DNA of 64,000 nt from Torreya grandis. Lineage: Eukaryota > Streptophyta > Pinopsida > Cupressales > Taxaceae. Numbering within the stretch: position 1 is the first letter of the stretch; the number at the start of each line of letters is the position of its first letter. Positions 11,611 to 22,491 of this stretch are shown piece after piece. The stretch spans positions 124,001 through 188,000 of the forward strand of contig JARHVA010006306.1 in assembly GCA_037957365.1 (NCBI GenBank), given 5' to 3'. The position numbers and the translations under genes are program-made. The notes under the pieces were generated by a model. The model searched no databases and was not told the origin of the DNA. It was given only the letters and a program-made list of their open reading frames with translations.

Positions 11611-12239
11611 CTAATATTATAAACTATCAAGAAGGTGAATTCAATGATGTGAATAAAAATGAAGTGTTGAGCACAAAAATCAACCCAATTAATTTGAACA
11701 CAAGATTCATAAAGAGAGTAATGATGGAAGAACCTTCTTCTTTAATGTCTTCAAATTCTATGCCCCAATTTTAGTGTGAATATTCCTAGGTTAAATCACC
11801 TACACAAACTCTAATTCACATGGATTAGGTTGTGTATAAATAAATCCATCTCTAAACTAGTGCACAGGTGTAAGAATATAATACAATTCAAAATGTGTAG
11901 GTTAAATGAACTCAGATCCTATTTAACATAGTCAAGAAAATGAATAATAATAGAATGAACATTTACATATGGGATTATCTTTCCATTCCTTCCCAAAGTA
12001 ATTTATTTTAATATACCCTAATGGGTTTCTAACCTATTGATACATCTTATACTATGTCTACTATGCACATAAGTCTATGCCAACCTAATGAAAGAGTGCA
12101 TAGAAGTAGAAAGACCCCCATTTTACATTTATCTGATCATCAATGAGCATATAGTACAAAATTATATGATAGATTGAGACACGAGTAGCTTAATGATGTT
12201 AAATAAAATCACAAACATTCTAGGCATATTATATGTTCC

Positions 12240-12480
12240 CATCTTAAAAGGTATCATCTAATCGGATGGGACAATGGTCAATACTATGGGAATTTTCAAG
12301 ACTTGAGTCTCACTCTACATACATGTCTGATCCTTTCCATTGTGTAAGACATCATCATCATTGACTTACCCCTTACCTTGTTATATAAATCTCTCAATAT
12401 TTTACTATGAAGGTGGGTAGATATATATCTTTAGATTTGTCACACATCCTACTTAGAACTAGATACAAGACCAAGGTGAC
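12240..12480 (+). pseudogene. Protease C-terminal relic of element A
   Basis: Between gag and RNase H, frames near 12,360-12,470 give an IDLP motif followed by a Leu-rich stretch and a Trp, in the order seen at the C-terminal end of some Ty3/gypsy proteases (ITDLP, LLSR-x-W, then a Gly-rich and Asp-Leu segment). The catalytic Asp-Ser/Thr-Gly could not be located. The call rests mainly on position and this weak match, across frame changes. Confidence 0.4.
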
Positions 12481-12744
12481 CATCAAGACCAAGCCTATTT
12501 CAAATAATCACATAGATCCATAAAATCTTAGCTTGGTTGATAAAAACTACACCTTATTCAATCAAGAGGATAATCTAGTCCTTTATGAGACTAACACATC
12601 CCTTAAAGAGGTCCTAAATGACTTACTTGATGAATGGGCATGTGAACATTATGAGTATGATTTATATGACAATATAAAAGAAATAGGTCTAGGCACATAC
12701 TGAGTTATTGAAGAGGACACCTTATTTCCTAACCTTGTAAAGGC

Positions 12745-13200
12745 ATAAGAGGACCTTAAAGGTATATGTAATTTATACTTCAATGGCTTCTGAAGTAGAA
12801 ATGGTGCAAGAGCCAGTGTTATAATGGTCTTCCCTCAAAAGGAGAAATATTTCCATGCATTCATATTATAGTTTGGTTGTATAAATAATGTTATCAAGTA
12901 TGATTTAATGATTTTGGGTCTCCAATTGGTTCATAATAAAGGGATCAAGGTGTTGTAATATTTTAGAGACAATGAACTAGTGGTAAACTAGGTCAGAGCA
13001 TAGAAAATGTCCAAAAATAATATGCTGAGAGCTTACAAACATAGAGAATGGGACATGTTTGAGGGGTTAAATGATTTTGATATCTATTCAAAACCAAGGG
13101 TATTAAATTATGATGTTGAGATGTTCATAACCATGGGATTTAAATATAACCTCCATAGAGTATAAATAGTGAGTCTAAATAGATCATAAGACTCATAATT
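12745..13200 (+). pseudogene. Archaeal-type RNase H (aRNH) relic, upstream of RT
   Basis: The second RNase H of Tat-type elements would help degrade the RNA strand of RNA/DNA hybrids. One frame reads from about 12,765 through YFNGF (where FDGS is expected), SRNGARASV, QKEKYFHAF, FGCINNV, MILGLQL and NKGIKVL, then DNELVVN, KMSKNNMLRAYKHREWDMFE and IYSKP, the full motif order of this family. The first catalytic Asp is Asn (G-to-A), the Glu of the usual AEYEAL motif is Lys, and the third-motif Asp is Asn, so the enzyme would be dead even without its stops. It lies between protease and RT, not after the classical RNase H as in element T. Confidence 0.75.
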
Positions 13201-13539
13201 AGACTAACAGTCTTGGATAATGAAGATAATTCATAACTATTTAAAAGTAATGATAAAATTGTCAGCTTCCTACAAGATGAATTTGAGTTATATGAAAATA
13301 AACAACCTTGAACCCAATATCAATATGAATATTAGATCATTAAACTAAATGGAGACAAGCTACCAAGGGGCTAGTCACACTAGAAAGTATATTTAATTCT
13401 GATGATTAGTTCTAAAGTGAAAATTTAAACATTATAGTAAAGGAGGATATATCTATGTAAATGACCATCTCCAATGGTTAAATATTAAATGATATCAATG
13501 TATTATCCTCATCCAAAAATGAATTTTTTTCAAAACTTG

Positions 13540-14310
13540 ATAAGAATTATGATGATATCTTTGCACGAAACTATCAAGACCTAAGAGTATTTGACCCATG
13601 TTTGGCCCAACACACTATCAAGATTGATCTTGACACAAAGCTATTATGGTAGAATCAAAGGATTGTCAACCAAAATCATGATCATTTAATGATAAATGAG
13701 CTTTCAAATCTTATTTAAGAGAGTATAACATTTCCAATCAAACACTCTTCATGAGTGTCCAACATGGTCTTGGTGCGTAAAAGGAATTAAGAAATATAAT
13801 TATGCATAGACTTTAGGGACTTAAATAAATAATTGCTTAAAGATCACTACCCCTACCACCAATGGATAAAATTATAAAAATGGTTATAGGAATATAAATG
13901 TTCACACTACTAGATGGCTACTCAAGTTACAACTAGGTACATGTGCATGAGTGTGATCACTTCAAGACAACATTCACCACTAAGTAGGGTACTTTCACAT
14001 ATAATAGAATGCCTTTCATATTAAAAAATATAGGGGAAACATTAAAAATATACATGGATATGAAATTCAATGGGAACATTAATAAAATAATATTATTCTA
14101 CCTTGATGATATAATTGTATTTTCCAAGTAAACAAAAGACCTCTTAAACCATTTAGAGCAAGTTTTTGAGCGGTGCTGAGAGTTTAGGATTTCTCTCAAC
14201 CTAAGCAAGTTTGTATTCACATTAAATTATGGTGATATACTTGGGAATATAGTATCTAATTATGGACTCATAATTTATATGAAAAAATTGAAGGCCATAT
14301 CATCCCTTCC
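13540..14310 (+). pseudogene. Reverse transcriptase relic of element A
   Basis: RNA-dependent DNA polymerase domain. One frame, with stops, shows the motifs in order: YQDLRVFDP and HTIKIDL before the fingers, FPIKHSS and NMVLVRKRN, LCIDFRDLN with KDHYP, LLDGYSSYN (first catalytic Asp kept), KTTFTT, YNRMPF, then YLDD at 14,099-14,110 intact in FYLDDIIVFSK, and LNLSKFVF. Stops follow the deamination pattern: a segment expected to read Arg-Gln reads Trp-stop. RT of this organisation begins about 340 bp after the aRNH. The thumb continues to GRINFFRRFVPNF near 14,350. Confidence 0.9.
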
Positions 14311-14890
14311 CTTCCCAAGCCACAAGAATGGTCTATAGAGCTTATTGGGAAGGATAAACTTTTTTAGGAGGTTTGTGCCTAACTTTGATATGTTAGGCAA
14401 GCCCCTCAAAAAAATACTCAAGAAAGGCACTGTGTCTAGATATAACCATGGAGGAAAAGTGGATTATAGGTCATCAAATATGATATCACATAAGATCCTA
14501 ATTTGATCAACCCTGATTATGGTAAGGATTTTATCTTTATTCATTTGGTGGAGCTAAAGGCTTCTCATCCATTCTTGCATGGAAGAATAAAGATAAGTTG
14601 GATTATCCTATCACCTTATTTAGATAGGTGCTCAAGGATTATGATCTATGATATATCTTTACGTAGAAACATTCCCTCATAGTCATAAGGGCACTCAAGA
14701 AGTTCCAACACATACTCTCCAATAGTAAGATCTAACTCATGGTTACAAATGCAAGTATCAAAGATTTTTTGCTTAGTAAGGAAATTGGAAAGAAAAGAGA
14801 TAAATATATTATGAAAGTGATGGAGTATGATATATAAATCTAAGTCACCAAGATAGCATGAATAAAAGGGTTATGAAATCAGCTAGTACA
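14311..14890 (+). pseudogene. Thumb and classical RNase H relic of element A
   Basis: Downstream of RT, frames carry LLGRINFFRRFVPNFDML and KPLKKIL (thumb), then around 14,500-14,560 NPDYGKDFIFIH-type residues in broken frames, KNKDKLDYPI near 14,590, and ALKKFQHILSNSKI near 14,690-14,730. This is the order of the Ty3/gypsy RNase H (HLG/FSR-type with ALKKF). Several frameshifts and stops prevent a clean reading; the expected DASD catalytic region is not preserved. Confidence 0.65.
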
Positions 14891-14894
14891 AACT

Positions 14895-16212
14895 ATGATA
14901 AATGAAGAAAACATAATTTTTATGCTATGTGAAGATCAACCAATAGACCAAGACACCCTAATAAGCTATACCAAATATATGAGGTCATTCATTAAAAATG
15001 GTGCATATCCCCTTGGATTAAATAAATATCATCATATACATTTTATGTTGTTAGCTAATCCTTACATGCTCATTGATGGAACACTATTCAAAATGGACCT
15101 CAATAGAGTACTCTTGTGGTGCATAGAATCATACTAGGTGAGTAATTTTCTCCAAGAACTATATGATGGGAAATCAAGAGGAAATTATTCACCAAATAAT
15201 ACCACTATAAAAATAATTAGATCTAGATATTATTGGCTGACTCTAATCAAATTTATGTACTCATTAGTGCTAAATTACAAGAAATGTGCCTTCTTTTTAG
15301 GTAAGCATAGGTTAACAGCCTTTCCATTCTTCCCAATACAAGCTAATATGCCTTTTTTGTAATGGGTTTTAGACTTCATTAGGATGTTAAATTGATATTA
15401 AATCATGGGACATAAGTGGATCCTTATGCTCATGAATTATTTTACAAGGTGGTTGAAGGTAGTAGCACTTAAAGAGGCCAATGAAGTATCAATTATGGAT
15501 TTATATAAGAGAATTATAATGAATTTTGTTATTCTAGCCACCATAATCTCTAACAATGTGTTGGCATTCTTTATATTTGAGATAAGTGAGTGGGTAGTCT
15601 ATCATAGCATCTATCTAAGCACATCCTCAAACTATTACCCCCAAGGTGTCTAGTCAAGTCAAAAAACAAAAAAATGATCTACAATATCAAAAGGACCATG
15701 GATCATTGTTAAGAATCCTGGCACACAAAACTCAAGATAAACCTTTAGTCCAATTGGATAATTCCCAAGAGAGTGTTGGGGAATTCACCATTCATACTAG
15801 TCTATGGTAATGAAGCTAGGTTGCCTACATCCCTTGAGTTTCCTTCATTATAACTCACCCATCAATTGGAATTTCTCAAGAGTGAGCCCCTCATAGTGAG
15901 ATTAGTTGAGCTCATGGAGCTAAAAAAATTAGAGTAAAAGTTACACACAACATGGAGATTCAATAGGCCTAAACTAAGAGGATATTTGATAAGAAGGCCA
16001 TTGATAAAATTTTTCATGAAGGAGATTTGGTGCTTAAGTTAGATGCAGATAGAGATAAGGTAGGAAGGCATACTAAGTTTCATGTGATATGCAGTGGTTC
16101 ATATGCCATTATTGACCATAATAAAGTTAATGTTTTTCATCTTTTTAGGTTTAATGATGAGGATTTTCCCATCCTAGTCAATGGGATTCATCTCAAGCAC
16201 TACCTCTATTAA
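14895..16212 (+). pseudogene. Integrase relic of element A
   Basis: Integrates the cDNA copy. 14,895-15,362 covers the linker and the zinc-binding region (FLQELYDG, YYW, YKKCAFF), where two His and one Cys of the HHCC set are replaced. 15,405-15,653 is open and holds the core: MNYFTRWLKVVALKEA (first Asp now Asn), IISNNVLAF (second Asp now Asn) and YLSTSSNYYPQG; the Glu-containing helix after it is lost to a stop and rearrangement. 16,027-16,212 is open and is the C-terminal GPY/F-like module: VLKLDADRDKVGRHTKF, CSGSYAIIDH and PILVNGIHLKHYL. Both core Asp-to-Asn changes are G-to-A. The 375 bp between core and C-terminus are frameshifted. Confidence 0.85.
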
Positions 16213-17085
16213 TTCTATATATTTTGTATATAGTAGATTAGATGTTTTTTATTCCCCTAAGTGTCATGTTCATGTTATTTTTAGATTATTTTTAATTCCT
16301 ATAAGTGCTATGTGTAGTGTTCTATTCAACTTAGGTTTCTTTTCCTCTAAGCATCATTCAACATAGTTCTTTTATTTTGTTGTTTTTTCTTGTGGAATAT
16401 ATCTCAGCTTATTCTAAGGCTATAAGAGTTCATAAATGGAGCACTCTAAAACTAAAGGATGAAGAGATTCAAATGACTCCATGAATAATGAAACACATCT
16501 AAGGCTCTTAAATCCCCACTTAGCAAGTAAGTGACCCACAAAGTTCATATATGTTGACCCTCTAGGTCACCATAATCATGTAGAGATCACTAGAAATTAT
16601 TCAAGAGGCCTTTATATTACAAAATAATAGTCTTCATAAATGGGATTGAGTGCATATACTTCCCTTGATAGTCTAAAATAAATAGTTAGTGTTGATATAC
16701 ACCCAACCAAACACTCATGCCACACCTATGTACCAAAATGAGATACACACCTCATGTAAATATTTCTCATATCCCATGCAAACTATAGAATGAAAAGTAT
16801 GTGTAAGTTAACCTATATAGTATCCCTAAATTTTATGTGGTAAAAGAGAGAAGAGACATGTTATAAAAATTCAAATTGAAAATGTGCACCCAAGGTTCAC
16901 TTTTCTTACACACACTTCTTCAATAAACTTCATGCACCCAAATAATTAAGTTCCATGTATTATCATAGAATTTTGTGTCTGTAATCCCACCATTCATATA
17001 CTATGACCCAAGATATATGCTCCCTACTTAGAAAATAATTACATAAAATGAATAGATATATGATACCATCAAAGGAGATTAAGCA
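16213..17085 (+). other. 3' non-coding region of element A with polypurine tract
   Basis: No coding pattern. A purine-rich stretch, AAAGGAGATTAAG (17,071-17,083), ends two bases before the 3' LTR and is the likely plus-strand primer site. A short open frame at 16,181-16,366 overlaps the integrase end out of frame and is noise. Confidence 0.55.
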
Positions 17086-18670
17086 TGTAAGGGGACAACT
17101 CCTTACACTCTTCACAGAGGATTATCTCCTACACCTTCTTTCAGGACTAGAGATTTCAACATCATTTTTATCACCCAACCTTCTATGTAATCTCTAGAGC
17201 ACACTCTTTATGAAAATCACCATGAAAAAAAAAAGTATGTTCAAGCATAGATGAAAAGTGGGCATGTTCTCAAAACACTAAGTATCAAGAAGGCATTATT
17301 TCCTTTCAAGATGACTCTTTATGCATAGCCTACACTAAACCTAACAAGGTCCTAAGTGTATACTATCTACTGTGTAGATAAATCCTAAGGATGAAAGATG
17401 CATTTTTCCATCTTGTGCATAGTGATAAAATGGAAAAATATAAATGAACATGTGTAGCTTCCACACTAGTAAACAAACCCAAATAGATTAAAAAATGGTC
17501 AGAAGCATACATGTGGTAGTTTGGTAGTTGATTAATGGATGAGGTTATGTCATAATGGTTAAATATAGAAACAAATATCAGATGTTAAAATATGTCCACA
17601 TGCCTCATCTAATAGTCTAATCATCTCTCACCTCCTGATGCACATGAAGATTCATGGATATTATTTAAATTACCCCCATATTTAGACCATCAGTCAAAAT
17701 TAACCAATCATGGCTCAAGATTAATATGGCATGAGGATTTGGTCTCCTTGATTGGTCCTAAGATCAAAGGGCCAACCTTTGAATTCAAATTTATATCTAC
17801 TACCCCATGTGGTAATTTATTATACTAAGGATTACTAATCCCTATAAAAGCTTGGATGGTTATTTTAAAGAGGATTAATTTTGTAGGCACTCTTACACTA
17901 CCAAATCCCTCTAGGAGCACTTTTATTGGTTGAACCTTATACTTTAATGATCATTGAGTTCACCTCCCTTCATTCTTCTTGCATCCTATGTGTGATTTGT
18001 AGTTTTTGATCTTTATCTATGGGTAATTTTCATCCCTTTCATTTGTGTCCATTCCTAACACCTTTATGCAAATCTGGGAACACATTTGTAGGTTGTATTC
18101 TATGTGCAATTAAGTCTATATAGGATGAGTGTGTATAATCTTCATCCCTCTCAATGTTACTATGTTCCTACACCTCAATACTATATAATTATTAATTTGG
18201 AGTATCTGCGATGGAGTCTATTGGATAATATCTCATTCATAGAAATATATAGTTTATTCATCAAGGTAGTAGAGGCACTCACTCTATTTGTGGTATATCA
18301 CCACTTTTCCATTTCAACACCCTTCTCTCCCCTTTTACGTCAAATAAATCTTAAGTTTAGATTAGCAATAGATATCCATTTCTACCATTTTAGGTCTACA
18401 TGTTATTATTAAATTGATGCTCTTATAATAGAAGGAATCCAACCTACTTCAGAGGTTTATCCTAAGGAGTACAAGGGTTCCACACCTTAGGTACATTCTC
18501 ACTATTATGATTAGACATTGGATGTTCCATATGCACATGTGAGCTTGAATACTTTTATACCTCATGTTGAAATATTATGTTCCCTATGTCAAATAATTTT
18601 TACCTTGCACCCAACTATAAATAATCATGTGTAATGAAATGTCCATAGGTACATGTTTTGAATGACAACA
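17086..18670 (+). repeat. 3' LTR of element A
   Basis: Starts TGTAAGGGGACA directly after a purine tract and ends AATGACAACA, giving the usual TG...CA ends and about 1,585 bp. It aligns along nearly its whole length with the copy at 8,539-10,126 and has many substitutions and small indels against it, so the insertion is old. Confidence 0.85.
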
Positions 18671-21199
18671 AATCCCCTAATTTCTAGGTTAATGTTTCCT
18701 ATTTGCATCATTTCAATTTACTTATTTTAGTTACCTAATTTATAGATTATATTTTTTTATTTCATGGAAATATGATTGACTTCCCCTAGTATGCTCAATA
18801 AAGTATCTAATGTATTAGGCTTCTTATACATGTTCAAAAGATAGAAGTTTAGTTTATGGGAAAGGGTCCCAAAAGGAATAACTAGTGTGGGAAGAACATA
18901 AAGAAACACACACAAATTGGTTTACTTGAAGGTTATACATCCTTATGTTTAATATTTTTATAATTTATTTATGCAATAATAAAATTAATCATGGCCTTGC
19001 TACCATTCAATGCTTCTACCAAGCATATGAAGGATGCTCTCATTACTACATAAATTTATATTTGTTTTTCTCATTTTCACTAGATTAAAGACAACTCTAA
19101 TGTTAATACATGATTGAATATATAACAATTGATATGGATGTATATTTCATGGATAACCTGGTAAAAATTATGCTTTCATATATACCATCTCACTATGGTT
19201 TCTACTCTTCCTCTTCTAGCCATATTCTAAAAAAATAAAAAGTAGAAAAATAAGGACCAATACATCCTAGAAGAGTGATTAATAAAACTTAAATAAAATA
19301 TAAAAGTGATCAAAGGCTCAAATTATGAAATAAGATAATGTATCATGCATCATTCAAGAATATAAGAGAAGGAAATAAAATGAACCAAAGGTACCTCTGT
19401 TAGGGATATAGTTTCTTGGTTGGCAATATAGTAATGCTAGAGATTACCTAGAATTAAATACATTTTCAATGAGATTAGTATGAAACCTATAGTTACCCCA
19501 TGTCTTCATTAAAATATTCACAACAAGAGTAAACTGAAATCATTTACTGAGACATGGATCCAGGGTATGAGTATGGCAAGTATGTTGTATGTTATTGTTA
19601 GGAATCTATTTTATGTCTTTGATTTCAAATATTATCTTATGAAATGGTTCATGTTTGATTTGTAATTTCTAAACAAAGGTTCTAGGTTCTTAAACACATA
19701 GGAGTGTTCCCCCTAAAATTCACCACTTTTTTACTCAACATACCCCAATTCTTTTCTTCTGAATAAGGATCCATTATATTTTGAACGGTCCATACCTATT
19801 TTGGAAATCTTATTTCATAAGAGATTTATATTTTTAACCTAACCTCGCTATTTGATAAACTCAAATGGACATGTTTTTATTATTTAGACTAACCTATTAA
19901 TACTCTTCAAAAAATTTACATATATACAAGGTTTTAAAATATGCACAATTAGTAAAGTATTATACTTCTCTAAAATTGGTATTTGGGACTTTTGTACAAA
20001 ATTTAATCTTTCAAATTTTTCAATCCTTAATTCTTATATAAAACTTTGTGAAAAATGTTATTCAAAAAATTTGTTCACGGATTTTGTTTCCATGTTTTGT
20101 TTAAAACTTCTATTTGTAATTTGGGTCATAGTAACTTTATCCACCATGTATAAAAGTCTTCATCATTCATGTTTGTTTGTTCTTCAAAACTTTTCTTCAT
20201 AGCTTTTACACTTTGGTGAAAGTGTTTGGAGAAAGTGTTCAACATTTAGTCTTTAGACAAAATGTTTAGAATTTGATCTTTGGAATTTATATCTTTGAAA
20301 AAAATGTGCATAAAAATATTTTGGATAAATATTTTAAGAATAGGTCTTTAGATCCTTTGAATTAGAAAATTTTTGATGTTTAATTTTTTGAAGGTCTCAA
20401 ATGACATTTGACCTTTGGTAAAAGTGTTTATAACATTTGATTTGGAACTTATCCTTTGGAAAAGGCAACCCTCATAGCCTTTTGTAAAAGGATGCCCCAT
20501 ATAGGTCTTCATAATGTTTGTTTGGAATATTTTTTTACTTCACAATAATTTGGGTTAACTCTATTTTAACACAATATCTAACTCCTGATTACTAAAAGCC
20601 TCTATGGCACAACTAAATTTAAGAAAAAAGAGTGGCATGACAACACTTGAAAAAATAATATGACATGACATTTTTTTGAATGTCTATGATGAATACATGG
20701 CATACCTACTAAATTAAATAAATGAATCAAGTTTAGAGATGTTGGAAATTAATGGTGCATGAACTAGAATTGAATTCCAAAAAATATATAAATTAATTAA
20801 AAACAAACATCATGCTAATTGATCACAAAAAAATTCTAAGCTCACTTTCCTCATTTATAACAAGCTCTAGATAACTACATTTGAATTGTGAAGTTCATAT
20901 AGAAGAGTTAAGACACTAAATTTAAGAACCAAAACTCTATCATATTAGTGTATTAACTATGTCATGTTCATCTAAGACATTCATAGGATCCTTACCACCA
21001 TCTAGATTCTTGATCAATGACTCAACCAAATATAAATACATTATCTTTAATCCATCAATATTCAATAATGAATATCCAAATTACTTTGCATTATGGGACA
21101 TAAATCATTAGTTGGATGCATATACTTGTGAGGTGAACTTGACACTATCACAAATAAAATTGGCTATGATTTACTCCCTCTCAAGTGACAATGAATAAT
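18671..21199. other. Gene-free stretch
   Basis: AT-rich, no gene seen. Around 20,150-20,540 the words TTTGG, AAAGTGTT and CATTTGA recur irregularly, suggesting an old degenerate repeat, but no unit length is clear. Confidence 0.45.
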
Positions 21200-22413
21200 T
21201 TCATAGTGACCAAGCCTAAGGTTATGCCATGTATAGACCTAATGTGAGACCTTTTATTTTCAAGCAAGGTAGTTGAGGGTGTTTTATTATACCACATAGA
21301 TAAAAAAACTATCATCACCTACATCTTAAAATATGAATTATAGAGATATTTATCCCTACCTATTTTGGATGAAAAATATGATTTACATAAAGTGGTAAAT
21401 TAGAGAAAGAATAACTCAATTGATAAAATATTGAGAAAATGGATCATTCTTAGAGATAACATTGTCCTTAAAGAGAAGAAACCAATACCTATAACTAATT
21501 TCCTAATGGGAGTTTACATTAGGATGTCCCTCTTAATATAGTTATATGGATACACTAGCATTGATTCCTTCATCTTGAATGGGTTTTGCTACTAAATTTA
21601 CTAATAACCTCAAAGCTAACTTTTTCTCTAGGAGAGGTAATTAGCTCTAAGTTTTAGGAATAATTTTTGTGAAAAGATAAGAGGCCTATGAGATGCCTTT
21701 TTTATATGATGAAATACCTCTTTGATGTTGAGTTGGGCATATTATATATACATAATGGATCACTATAGAGCCTAGCTCCAAATTTCATCAAGAACTATAT
21801 ATGTGACCCATACTCTTTTATGCTTATATATGTATATAATAGAAACATAACCCAAATTGAATAGGATATATAGCCTCAATTTTGGAGGGATATTCATGAG
21901 TTACCATTATCCAAGGTATCTAGAGCATAGATGACACATTACTTCCTAGAGTGGACTATTTGTTGATTTCTGACAATAACATGATCATGGTTACTATATG
22001 CAAGGTTACACCCCTACATCTACCTAAGAATGTACCAGATAAATTAGTAGTGAATGAGATAGACTAAAATCTATGGTAGGGAATTGATGAATATTTGAAT
22101 AAGAAAAAGAAAAGTGGATTCCATGACTCCCATCTAATGAATGACAAGATGTGTTATGTCAACCATAATTAGTTTTGGGATGTTGGTCGATTCAGATAAT
22201 GCTATTCATTATCCACACTACCACATAGAGACCAAAACCCACATGGTATATTTCAAAATCATATTCAAGGCCTTGATATTCCATACCAACATGATATTTA
22301 TGACCATATATTCTTTTTTATTAATGCCAATAGTGATGCCCGCATTTTAGAGAGGGAATAAACAACTAGATTGGGTAAGGAACTCTTGAAAATCGTCCAA
22401 GGGGAGACTTAAA
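21200..22413 (+). pseudogene. Unrecognised plus-strand coding relic
   Basis: Two long stretches are readable on the plus strand. From about 21,200 to 21,590 one frame reads VVEGVLLYHIDKKTIITYIL, RYLSLPILDEKYDLHKVV and KILRKWIILRDNIVLKEKK with few stops. From about 21,910 to 22,413 a frame reads CKVTPLHLPKNVPDKLVV, LNKKKKSGFHDSHLMNDK, DIYDHIFFFINANSDARILE and LGKELLKIVQGET with about six stops, mainly TAG/TAA where Trp or Gln would fit. The amino-acid mix is protein-like throughout. I recognise no domain. It ends just before the X1 3' LTR and is antisense to X1. It could be a host gene relic or an extra retroelement gene. Confidence 0.45.
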
Positions 22414-22491
22414 TTTTGATTATGGATACACATATTAGGCTCCCACAATAAATTGGATTGGATTCACTTATTTATTGATTAATAGGCCTTC

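Larger units (their letters stand above)
8539..18670 (+). mobile_element. Element A: decayed Ty3/gypsy LTR retrotransposon, Tat-like, with RNase H before RT
   Basis: Two direct repeats (about 8,539-10,126 and 17,086-18,670) bracket about 7 kb whose plus strand carries, in order, gag with a zinc knuckle, a protease piece, an archaeal-type RNase H, reverse transcriptase, classical RNase H and integrase. A primer-binding-site-like sequence follows the left repeat and a short purine tract (AAAGGAGATTAAG) precedes the right one. All domains are broken by stops and frameshifts. Domain content places it in the non-chromovirus Tat-like part of Ty3/gypsy. I found no convincing target-site duplication, and the left boundary is approximate because the first ~120 bp of the two LTRs align poorly. 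Confidence 0.85.
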
